From assembly GCF_916858655.1 (NCBI RefSeq), contig NZ_CAKASL010000001.1:1691271-1755270 (forward strand): 64,000 nt of DNA, given 5' to 3'. Shown piece by piece: positions 16,931 to 24,130 of this stretch (position 1 is its first letter; every line of letters begins with the position of its first letter). Source of the stretch: Aeromicrobium sp. Leaf350. GTDB taxonomy: Bacteria; Actinomycetota; Actinomycetes; Propionibacteriales; Nocardioidaceae. The notes beneath the pieces were generated by a model that saw only the letters and a program-made list of their open reading frames with translations, searched no databases and was not told the DNA's origin. The position numbers and the translations under genes are program-made.

Positions 16931-18381
16931 GCCCCGCCCGCGACGCGGGCCCCGAGACGTCGGAGCGCTACGAGGCGCCCTGGCTCCGTGAGACCTCCGA
17001 CGACGAGCTCGAGCTCGGCGCGGTGACGCCCCCGGGCCGTGCCGAGGTGCCGACCGGTCCCCGCCTGCACCGGCTGGTCTCGGCCGCCGCGATCGTCGTC
17101 GTGACCGCGATCGCGTCGGCCGTGCTGGTCGCCGCCCCGACCGCCACTGCCCTCGGGATCGCGGGTCTGCTGGTCGTCGGCGTGCTGATGGTGCGCCTGC
17201 CCTGGACCGTGCTCTGCTACGTCGCGGTCGAGCCCTTCGGCGACCTGATCGGTGCCTCCGTCCCCGGAGGCGTCAAGGTCGTCGGGCTGCTGCTGTTCGC
17301 CGCCTGGCTCGTGCGCATCCTCGTGGACCGTCGACCCGTCGCCCTGCGGCACCCGGTGCTGGTGTGGGCCGGCCTGCTCGCGACCGCGGTGCTCGCCTCG
17401 TTCACCGTCAGCTTCAACGGTGCCGCCGGCATCGAGGTCGCGGGCCGCTACGCCTCCTACCTCGCGGTGCTCGTGGTGCTCGTCGACACGATGCGCACCT
17501 CCCTGCCCCCGCGCCGCGTCGCGATGGTCTTCCTCGCCTCCTGCTCGGCCGCCTCCGTCGTGGGGCTCGTGACCTTCTTCACCGAGGGCGGTCGCGCGCA
17601 CGGCCCGATGGACGACGCCAACGACTTCGCCTTCTACCTCGTGTGCGCCCTGCCCTTCGCCCTGCTGCTGTGGCGCGAGGGCGGTCGCCGCCGCTGGCTG
17701 GGCGCGCTCGCCATCGTGCTGCTCGCGGTCGGCATCGCCGCCACGTTCTCGCGCGGCGCGATGCTCGGCGTCGCCGCGATGCTGGTCGTCGCGCTGGTGC
17801 TCGGCCTGGTCCGCTGGCGCGACGTGGGCCTCGGTCTCGCGGCCGTCGCCGTCGCGCTGGGTGTCGTCGCCGTCTCCGCCCCCGACCTCGTGGAGCGCAG
17901 CCTCGCGGAGAAGGAGTTCGTGGCCGACTCAAACGTCGAGTCGCGCTACACCTCGTGGACCCTGGCGGCCGAGATGACGGTCGACCACCCGTTCCTCGGC
18001 ACGGGGCCCGGCGGGTTCCGCACCGAGTTCGCCGCGTACGACCTCGGTCGCAGCTCGAACCCCGTCCACCTCGACGTCGTGCACCAGATGTACCTCGACG
18101 TCTCGAGCGAGCTCGGCCTGCTCGGGCTCGCCGCCTTCGTCGGCCTGCTGGGCGCGGGCGCGATCGGCGCGTGGCGGGGTCGCTCCTCGAGCGAGCCCGG
18201 GGCCGACCCCGGTCTGGCGACGGCGGTCTGCGTGGCCCTGGTCGGCACGCTCGTCGCCGCGACCTTCCTCAGCGAGCAGTACTACCTGCCCATCTGGCTG
18301 CTGGTCGCCCTCGGCGCGGCACTCGACCGCTGGCGACCCGCCGCGACCCGCCCCCACGCGTCGACGCGACGGGGGGCCTGA
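16927..18381 (+). CDS. O-antigen ligase / polymerase family membrane protein (Wzy/WaaL-like)
   Basis: A 484-aa protein with a 45-residue acidic N-tail and about eleven hydrophobic helices. The large periplasmic-type loop holds FLGTGPGGFRTEFAAYDLG followed by HLDVVHQMYLDVSSELGLLGLAAF, the H-(N)-x-y-L-e-x-x-x-E-x-G-x-x-G pattern diagnostic of the O-antigen ligase superfamily. It is the likely polymerase (or ligase) of the locus. The GTG start at 16927 overlaps the deacetylase stop (GTGA). One base separates its stop from the next GTG start. Confidence 0.82.
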   Translation: MSPARDAGPETSERYEAPWLRETSDDELELGAVTPPGRAEVPTGPRLHRLVSAAAIVVVTAIASAVLVAAPTATALGIAGLLVVGVLMVRLPWTVLCYVAVEPFGDLIGASVPGGVKVVGLLLFAAWLVRILVDRRPVALRHPVLVWAGLLATAVLASFTVSFNGAAGIEVAGRYASYLAVLVVLVDTMRTSLPPRRVAMVFLASCSAASVVGLVTFFTEGGRAHGPMDDANDFAFYLVCALPFALLLWREGGRRRWLGALAIVLLAVGIAATFSRGAMLGVAAMLVVALVLGLVRWRDVGLGLAAVAVALGVVAVSAPDLVERSLAEKEFVADSNVESRYTSWTLAAEMTVDHPFLGTGPGGFRTEFAAYDLGRSSNPVHLDVVHQMYLDVSSELGLLGLAAFVGLLGAGAIGAWRGRSSSEPGADPGLATAVCVALVGTLVAATFLSEQYYLPIWLLVALGAALDRWRPAATRPHASTRRGA

Positions 18382-18382
18382 C

Positions 18383-19495
18383 GTGCGCATCGCCCACCTC
18401 GTCACGCAGACCCGCGGCGGCCCGGTCGACCACACGGTCGACGTCGCCGCCGAGCAGGTCGCGCTCGGCCACGACGTCCACCTCGTCTCGCCCGACGGCC
18501 CGCACCTCGCGGTCGCCGCAGCAGCCGGCGTGCACGTGCACACCGCCTCGATGACGGGAACCCGCGACCTGCGCGGTGCCCGCGACGTCGCCGCACGGGT
18601 GCGCGCGATCCGGCCCGACGTGCTGCACGCCCAGGACCGGCGCGCCGGACTGGTCGGCCGCACGCTGGCGCGCCCCCGGGGGGCCGCCACGGTCTACACG
18701 CTCCACGGCGTCCCCGACCCCATGGCCCACCTCGTGCGCGGCAACGACGCCGTCAGCCCGCCGGACCGCCGCGTCCACGTGTCCAACGCTGTGGGGGAGC
18801 GCTGGCTCTCCCGCGTGCCGCGGTCGATCGTGGTGACCCCGTGCGAGGCCGTCGCGGAGTTCGCGCGCGACCACCTGGGCCTGCGCGCCGACCGGGTCGT
18901 CTCGGTCCCGAACGGCGTCGACCCGGCCTGGGCCGACCTCGGGAGCACGAACCGCCTGCTCACCGACGACGTCACGACCGTGGCGTGGCTCGGCGTCATG
19001 CAGCCGGTCAAGCGCGTCCCCGAGCTGGTCGCGGCCGCCGCGGCGGTCCCCGGGGTGCGCCTGCTGCTGATCGGCGACGGGCCCGAGCGAGGCGCGGTGG
19101 AGGCGGCGGTCGCCCGCAGCGGCGCCGCCGACCGCATCGAGCTCGTGGGCTTCGCCGACGACCCGGCCCCGCTGCTCGCGCGGGCCGACGTGCTCGCCCT
19201 GCCGTCCGGCGCCGAGGCGTGCCCGCTCGCGGTGCTGCAGGCCATGGCCAGCGGCCTGCCCGTCGTGGCCTCGAGCGTCGGCGGCATCCCCGAGGTCGTC
19301 CGCCACGGGGTCGACGGCCTGCTGGTCGCGCCCGGTGACGCCGTCGCCCTGCGCGACGCGCTGCGGACGATGCACGTGCAGCCGGGGGACCGTCGCCGCA
19401 TGGGCGAGAGCGCCCGTGCCCGTCTCCTCGACGGCTTCACGGTGCGGCACTGCGCCGACCGCCTTCTCGCGGTCTACGAGCAGGTGGCGGCATGA
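18383..19495 (+). CDS. glycosyltransferase (GT-B, family 4-like)
   Basis: A 370-aa glycosyltransferase starting at GTG with MRIAHLVTQTRGGPVDHTV (N-terminal glycine-rich loop). The donor-sugar domain contains VAWLGVMQPVKRVPELV, LLIGDGPERGAVE and EACPLAVLQAMASGLPVVAS (E-x7-E-like motif), followed by GGIPEVVRHGVDGLLV. All family landmarks are intact. It overlaps the next glycosyltransferase by 4 bp, and the two enzymes share the same general layout, suggesting consecutive sugar additions; linkage and sugar are unknown. Confidence 0.85.
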   Translation: MRIAHLVTQTRGGPVDHTVDVAAEQVALGHDVHLVSPDGPHLAVAAAAGVHVHTASMTGTRDLRGARDVAARVRAIRPDVLHAQDRRAGLVGRTLARPRGAATVYTLHGVPDPMAHLVRGNDAVSPPDRRVHVSNAVGERWLSRVPRSIVVTPCEAVAEFARDHLGLRADRVVSVPNGVDPAWADLGSTNRLLTDDVTTVAWLGVMQPVKRVPELVAAAAAVPGVRLLLIGDGPERGAVEAAVARSGAADRIELVGFADDPAPLLARADVLALPSGAEACPLAVLQAMASGLPVVASSVGGIPEVVRHGVDGLLVAPGDAVALRDALRTMHVQPGDRRRMGESARARLLDGFTVRHCADRLLAVYEQVAA

Positions 19496-20592
19496 GGATC
19501 CTGACCGTCGTCCCCGTGATGGGCGTCGGTGGCGCCGAGGTGGTCGCGGCGACCCTCGTGCGGGCCGAGCGTGACCGGGGCCACGAGGTGCTGCTCGCGA
19601 GCGCCGGTGGCTTCCGGGCCGACCGCCTCGTCGCCGACGGCGTGCCGCACCTCGAGGTGCCGCTCGCGTCGCGACGCCCGCTCGACCTCCTGCGTGCCGT
19701 CCGCGCCCTGCGTCGGGCCACCCGTCGCCCGAGCCGGCCTGACGTCGTGCACGCCCACAACGTCAAGGCCGCCGTCGTGGCGCGGCTCGCGGTCGGCCGT
19801 CGCGTGCCGGTCGTGGTGACGGTGCACGGGGTGCCCGACGGCTCGTGGCGCACCGCCGGGCGTCTCCTGACGCGCATCGCGGACGCCGTCGTCGCCGTCT
19901 CGCCGCACGTCTCCGAGCAGCTCACGGCCCACGGTGTCCCCGCCTCGCGGGTCCGTGTGGTCCCGAACGCGGTGCAGCCGGTCGCCCGGCACGACCGTGC
20001 GGAGGCACGACTCGCCCTCGGCCTGGCCGAGGACGCCCCGGTGGCCCTCTGCCTCGCGCGCATGGTCGAGCAGAAGCGTCACGACCTCCTGGTCGCGGCG
20101 TGGCCCGAGGTCGTCGACCGCACCGACCCCTCGTCGGTGCTGATCGTGGCCGGTGACGGACCGACGCGTCCGTCCGTCGAGGCGACCGCCGTCGGTACCT
20201 GTCCGCCTGGCTCGGTGCAGTTCCTCGGCGCCCGCGACGACGCGGACCTGCTGCTGGCCGCCGCCGACGTGCTCGTGCTGCCGACCGACTGGGAGGGCCT
20301 GCCGATCAGCCTGCTCGAGGCGATGAGCGCCGAGGTTCCCGTCGTGGTCTCCCGCGTCGGCGGCGTCGTCGAGACGCTCGGCAGCGCCGTCCGGCTCGTC
20401 GAGCCGGGCGCTGTCGCCCCCCTGGCCGAGGCCCTCGCGGACCTGCTGGGCGACCCCGCCGCGCGCCGCGCCCTGGCCGATCGAGCCTCCGCGCTCGTGG
20501 CCGACCGATTCCACCCCGACCGCATGGTCGCCGGCCACGAGGCCGTCCAGGACGACCTCGTGAACGGCAGCATCCAGGAGGCCCGCGCATGA
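19492..20592 (+). CDS. glycosyltransferase (GT-B, family 4-like)
   Basis: A 366-aa glycosyltransferase. Residues 1-25 (MRILTVVPVMGVGGAEVVA) carry the GGAE acceptor-loop motif; the second domain has ALCLARMVEQKRHDLLV, VAGDGPTRPSVE and WEGLPISLLEAMSAEVPVVVS, the donor phosphate-binding EGLPxSLLEAM signature. Third glycosyltransferase of the locus; with the priming transferase, this implies a repeat unit of about four sugars (inference). Start and stop both overlap neighbouring genes by 4 bp. Confidence 0.86.
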   Translation: MRILTVVPVMGVGGAEVVAATLVRAERDRGHEVLLASAGGFRADRLVADGVPHLEVPLASRRPLDLLRAVRALRRATRRPSRPDVVHAHNVKAAVVARLAVGRRVPVVVTVHGVPDGSWRTAGRLLTRIADAVVAVSPHVSEQLTAHGVPASRVRVVPNAVQPVARHDRAEARLALGLAEDAPVALCLARMVEQKRHDLLVAAWPEVVDRTDPSSVLIVAGDGPTRPSVEATAVGTCPPGSVQFLGARDDADLLLAAADVLVLPTDWEGLPISLLEAMSAEVPVVVSRVGGVVETLGSAVRLVEPGAVAPLAEALADLLGDPAARRALADRASALVADRFHPDRMVAGHEAVQDDLVNGSIQEARA

Positions 20593-21380
20593 GAACGCCG
20601 TCGATCCCGTCCCGCCCGCCCCGCCGCCCCGCGCGTCGGGTCAGCCGGGCAGCCGTGGGGCTGCTCGCGGCCCTCGCCCTGGTCCTCGCGGGGTGCTCCT
20701 CGCCCGACTCGGGCATCGTGCCGGAGCCTCTCGTCACGCCGCTCCCGTCCGACCAGCCGACGTCGGACACGGAGCTCCCGGCGGGTCCCGAGATCGTCAC
20801 CTGGGGCGGTCACGACCAGCAGCTCGCGATCGTCGTGCGCAACCAGTCCGGACTGGTGGTGCGCGACTCCGGCACCGTCATCGAGGCGATCGGCGCCGAC
20901 GGCGCGGTCCTCGCCACCGTCAAGGGCAACGAGAACACGACCTGCTGTCGCGTCGTCGGGCTGCAGCCGGGCGCCCAGTACGGCCTGTTCGCCGACCTCG
21001 AGGTGCCCGTGACGCAGGTCGACGACGTGCGGGTCACGTACCTCGAGCCGCAGACCGAGGCACCGGCGCCGGAGCCGGCTCCCGTGACGACGTCGATCGT
21101 CGGGGTCACCCACCCCGCGGGCGACACCGTGGTGCGCGTCGACGTCGACGTGTTCGCCGCGTCGAGCCCGTACCTCGTGGGCCAGGCCTTCCTGGTCGAC
21201 CAGGACGACCGCCTCGTCGGGGTCGTGTCGGGCCGCTTCTACTGCTTCGGCCCCGACACGACCCGGCAGCTCGACATGCAGCTGCTGAGTCCCACCCCCC
21301 TCACCACGCGCGTGAGTCGCGTGGTCGTCCATCCCGTTCCCGACGGCGTCCCCCCGGGCGTCTCCCACCCGTGCAACTGA
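20589..21380 (+). CDS. secreted lipoprotein of the polysaccharide locus (unknown function)
   Basis: A 263-aa exported protein. The N-terminus is Arg/Pro-rich (to about residue 24), then VGLLAALALVLAGCSS gives a hydrophobic core with lipobox LAGC (lipidated Cys about 38). The mature part is a beta-rich, about 225-residue domain with two Cys-Cys neighbours at ENTTCCRVVGLQ and a further pair near FYCFGPD and SHPCN that could form disulfides. No catalytic motif is recognised. Its position between glycosyltransferases and the chain-length protein suggests a role in assembly or anchoring at the outside of the membrane (inference). Confidence 0.72.
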   Translation: MRTPSIPSRPPRRPARRVSRAAVGLLAALALVLAGCSSPDSGIVPEPLVTPLPSDQPTSDTELPAGPEIVTWGGHDQQLAIVVRNQSGLVVRDSGTVIEAIGADGAVLATVKGNENTTCCRVVGLQPGAQYGLFADLEVPVTQVDDVRVTYLEPQTEAPAPEPAPVTTSIVGVTHPAGDTVVRVDVDVFAASSPYLVGQAFLVDQDDRLVGVVSGRFYCFGPDTTRQLDMQLLSPTPLTTRVSRVVVHPVPDGVPPGVSHPCN

Positions 21381-21397
21381 CCCCAGGAAGGTCCGAC

Positions 21398-22723
21398 ATG
21401 TCCTCCATCTCCACGGCGCCCGACCAGGCGCCCTCCTCCCACTTCGCGCAGCACCACCCCGGCTCGGGGATGCGTGAGCTCGGCGCCCTGCTGTGGCGTC
21501 GTCGCGCGATCATGCTGCTCGTCGTGCTGCTCGTCGGCACCACGGTCGGGATCGGCCTGGCCGTCGCCGAGCGCTCGTACACCGCGACGACCCGCGTCAC
21601 GGTGACGCCGTCGCCGTCGCTCGAGCAGACCCCGGCGAGCTACGAGTCGCTGCTCAGCACGATGGCCGACGTCGCCGAGACGCGACCGGTGCTCGCCGAC
21701 GTCAGCGACGCGGTGGGCAACCGCTCGGTCGCCCAGCTGCAGGACGGCGTGCGCAGCGCGGTCGTGGCCGGGACGCTCACGATCCAGGTGTCGGTCACCG
21801 ACACCGATCCCGAGGTCGCCGCCCAGGTCGCCAACGCGGTCGTGACGCTGCTGCCGCGGTACGACCCGAGCAACGGCGGTTTCGAGTTCACCGTCACCGA
21901 GCCCGCCTCGGTCCCGCTCTCGCCGTCGTCGCCGAACATCTCGGTGACCCTGCTGGCCGGTGCCGTGCTGGCCGGCGTGCTGGCCGTGATCGCCGCCGTC
22001 GTCCACGACCGCGTGGCCCGCACGGTCGAGACCGCCGAGGACGTCGCGGAGGGCACCGACGTGCGCGTGCTCGGCGTCGTGACCCGCCCGGACGACGCAA
22101 CCGGCGTTCCCGTGACCGACGTGACGAGCCGGGAGTTCGCCTCGCTGCGCGCCCTGCGCGTGGCCCTGGAGTTCGCGACCAGCGACGAGCCGACGCGATC
22201 CCTCGTCGTCGCGCCGGTCGTGCCCGACCCGTGGAGCGGCTGGCTCGAGGTCAACCTGGCGGCGTCGCTCGCCGAGCTGGGCCACCGCGTCCTGCTGGTC
22301 GACGCGCACCGCGGCGACCTCACGCGGCACCCCGCGCTCGAGGCCCCCGGCGAGCCGGGTCTGTACGACCTCCTGGCCGGCACGGCCGAGCTGCCCGACG
22401 TGGTGCGCAGCGGCCCGGTCGACGGTGTCTCCGTCGTACCGTTGGGCAACATCGACCTGGCCGCCCCGAGCCTGCTCGAGATGCGGTTCCGTCAGCTCGT
22501 CGACCAGGTCGACGGTGACCACGACGTGATCCTCGTGCACGCTCCGGCGGTGACCGAGTCCGACGACGCGCGCATCATGGCGATCGCGGGCAGCCTGCTG
22601 CTCACGGTGCCGTCCGGCCGGGTCAAGCGCCCGGTCCTGGAGCGGGCGCTGGCCGACCTCCGTGCCGTGCGGATCCGGGTCATCGGAGCGGTGCTGCTGG
22701 GCGCGAAGGCGGTCACCCGATGA
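21398..22723 (+). CDS. Wzz-type chain-length protein with degenerate BY-kinase-like domain
   Basis: A 441-aa membrane protein. Helix 1 (IMLLVVLLVGTTVGIGLAV, about residues 35-55) and helix 2 (VTLLAGAVLAGVLAVIAAVV, about 185-205) bracket an extracytoplasmic segment of some 130 aa, the Wzz topology. Downstream is a Wzc/CapB-like alpha/beta domain (about 235-440). Its landmarks are degenerate: where Walker A (GxxGxGKS/T) should be, the sequence is VAPVVPDPWSGWLEVNLAASLAELG, without GKS/T, and Walker A' reads VLLVDAHRGD rather than VLLVDxDLR. The C-terminal Tyr cluster of active kinases is absent. It is therefore predicted to regulate length without kinase activity. Preceded by AGGAAG; overlaps the next gene by 4 bp. 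Confidence 0.78.
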   Translation: MSSISTAPDQAPSSHFAQHHPGSGMRELGALLWRRRAIMLLVVLLVGTTVGIGLAVAERSYTATTRVTVTPSPSLEQTPASYESLLSTMADVAETRPVLADVSDAVGNRSVAQLQDGVRSAVVAGTLTIQVSVTDTDPEVAAQVANAVVTLLPRYDPSNGGFEFTVTEPASVPLSPSSPNISVTLLAGAVLAGVLAVIAAVVHDRVARTVETAEDVAEGTDVRVLGVVTRPDDATGVPVTDVTSREFASLRALRVALEFATSDEPTRSLVVAPVVPDPWSGWLEVNLAASLAELGHRVLLVDAHRGDLTRHPALEAPGEPGLYDLLAGTAELPDVVRSGPVDGVSVVPLGNIDLAAPSLLEMRFRQLVDQVDGDHDVILVHAPAVTESDDARIMAIAGSLLLTVPSGRVKRPVLERALADLRAVRIRVIGAVLLGAKAVTR

Positions 22724-23187
22724 GCTCGTCCTCGGGCGTCCCCGGCGCGCACACGTTCTGGCCGCCCAGCTTTCCCCACGCCGACATCGACCGGCTGGTC
22801 GAGCGTCTCGACTCGGGTGCCGGCGACGGCGACGACGCCGAGCGCCTGCTCCTGGCGGTCACGCGCGAGGCGCAGCGCCTGCGCAGCGCGGTCGTCCGGC
22901 TGTCCGCCGCGCGGCTGGCGGCGGCCGAGCAGGAGGCGCACGACATCATGACGCGCGCCCACGCCGACGCCGAGGACGTGCGCCGCCGCGCGCTGCGTGC
23001 GCTCGACGACCGGCTCGACGAGGCCGACCACCTGGTGCGGGCGATGCGTCGCTCGTTCCTCGTCGAGCAGAAGGCTCGTGGACACTTCCCGCCGGACGAG
23101 CCGGCGGAGGACGACCCCGAGTCGTTCCTCGACGCCGAGTCGGCGGACGGCGGTCACGACGAGCCCGGACGGGACGGTCCGACGTGA
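22720..23187 (+). CDS. small coiled-coil protein (unknown function)
   Basis: A 155-aa soluble protein with a Glu/Ala/Arg-rich helix from about residue 40 to 115 (ADIDRLVERLDSG, then LAAAEQEAHDIMTRAHADAE and DEADHLVRAMRRSFL) and an acidic disordered tail rich in Asp, Glu and Gly. It resembles the central helix of the 12244 gene, and like that protein has no signal or membrane segment. Tight 4-bp overlaps with both neighbours show that it belongs to the same transcript. A cytosolic scaffold for the Wzz-like protein or the priming transferase is a reasonable guess, not evidence. Confidence 0.68.
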   Translation: MSSSSGVPGAHTFWPPSFPHADIDRLVERLDSGAGDGDDAERLLLAVTREAQRLRSAVVRLSAARLAAAEQEAHDIMTRAHADAEDVRRRALRALDDRLDEADHLVRAMRRSFLVEQKARGHFPPDEPAEDDPESFLDAESADGGHDEPGRDGPT

Positions 23188-23837
23188 CGGAGGTCTACGC
23201 CGACCGGCGCTTCGCGCGGGAGGGCCCCGTGGCCCGTCCCGCCTCGGCGAAGCGCGCGGTCGACGTCACGCTCGCCCTGCTCCTGCTCGTGGTCCTGTCG
23301 CCGGTCATGCTGCTGATCGCGGTCCTCGTGAAGGCCGGGGACGGCGGACCTGTCCTGTTCCACCAGATCCGGGTCGGCCGGCACGGCGCCGCCATCACGG
23401 TCCTCAAGTTCCGCACCATGAGGGTCGGGGCCGAGAACGCGCTCGGCGCCGTGCGGCACCTCGACGAGACGGGCGACGGTCCGCTCTTCAAGGTGCGCGA
23501 CGACCCGCGGGTCACCCGGGTCGGGCGGCTGCTGCGCCGCACGTCACTCGACGAGCTGCCCCAGCTGTTCAACGTCGTCGCCGGCTCGATGTCGCTCGTC
23601 GGACCCCGACCGGCCCTGGTGCACGAGGTCGCGAGCTACTCCGAGCAGGAGCGCCGACGTCTGCTCGTGCGCCCCGGCATCACGGGCCTGTGGCAGGTCA
23701 ACGGCCGCAGCACCCTCGCGTGGGACGACGGGGTGGAGCTCGACCTCCACTACGTCGAGCACCGCTCGATGCGCCTCGACCTCTGGATCCTGCTCCGCAC
23801 GATCCCGGCCGTCCTCCTCGCCCGCGGGGCGTACTGA
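23184..23837 (+). CDS. initiating sugar transferase (polyprenyl-phosphate sugar-1-phosphate transferase)
   Basis: A 217-aa monotopic/one-helix membrane enzyme of the bacterial sugar transferase family, which loads the first sugar-1-phosphate on undecaprenyl phosphate. The membrane-inserted helix VDVTLALLLLVVLSPVMLLI is at about residues 22-42; then QIRVGRHGAAITVLKFRTMR, RRTSLDELPQLFNVVAGSMSLVGPRP (catalytic Asp-Glu) and RPGITGLWQVNGRS. It lacks the N-terminal four-helix and Rossmann parts of WbaP-like relatives, so it is the short, PglC-like form. GTG start overlaps the upstream stop. Last gene of the polysaccharide locus. Confidence 0.87.
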   Translation: MTEVYADRRFAREGPVARPASAKRAVDVTLALLLLVVLSPVMLLIAVLVKAGDGGPVLFHQIRVGRHGAAITVLKFRTMRVGAENALGAVRHLDETGDGPLFKVRDDPRVTRVGRLLRRTSLDELPQLFNVVAGSMSLVGPRPALVHEVASYSEQERRRLLVRPGITGLWQVNGRSTLAWDDGVELDLHYVEHRSMRLDLWILLRTIPAVLLARGAY

Positions 23838-23916
23838 GAGAACCGGTGCTCCGCCAGCCGTGGAGCGTGGCGGGGACAAGCGGGCATGGACCACCCAGCG
23901 CGGCGCGGACCGGCGG

Positions 23917-23954
23917 TGATGCGTTCGGGTAGCCCGGGCTACCGACGTGCATCA
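23917..23954. repeat. REP-like palindrome, copy 3
   Basis: TGATGCGTTCGGGTAGCC / GGCTACCGACGTGCATCA, the most regular copy: only about 3 mismatches between the arms. Confidence 0.65.
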
Positions 23955-23978
23955 CGCCTTGCAGGGTCTGCGGAGAGA

Positions 23979-24016
23979 TGATGCGTTCGGGTGGTCGTGG
24001 CGGCCGCATTGCATCA
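23979..24016. repeat. REP-like palindrome, copy 4
   Basis: Starts TGATGCGTTCGGGTGGTC and ends CGGCCGCATTGCATCA; shares the first 14 bases with copy 3. Confidence 0.6.
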
Positions 24017-24130
24017 ACGCCGGTCCTCGAAGGTCGAGACGGCAGCGGACCCAGCATCCGGCCCGCTTGCGCCCGTTGTCCTGGCCCGCTTGTCGCCCGC
24101 CAGGGACAGCGGTCGCGCTGCGCGCGTCGG

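Larger units (their letters stand above)
23869..24101. repeat. inverted-repeat-bounded, MITE-like element
   Basis: Left end GGCGGG GACAAGCGGGCATGGACCA (23869-23893) is matched in inverted orientation by 24076-24101 (complement: GGCGGGC GACAAGCGGGCCAGGACAA). The left-end motif also occurs at 9670-9687 in the same direction. No transposase is present; no target duplication is obvious. It could be a non-autonomous element or a large regulatory hairpin region. Confidence 0.5.
23838..24130. other. 293-bp convergent gap occupied by a repeat element
   Basis: No gene is supported. Nearly all of the gap is an inverted-repeat-bounded element (23869-24101) containing REP-like copies 3 and 4. It separates the polysaccharide operon (plus) from the CHAT operon (minus). 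Confidence 0.6.

Noticed and set aside
23917..24016. CRISPR array
   Set aside because: Only two palindromic copies with differing spacers and diverged sequence, no cas genes, and similar copies elsewhere: REP-like, not CRISPR.
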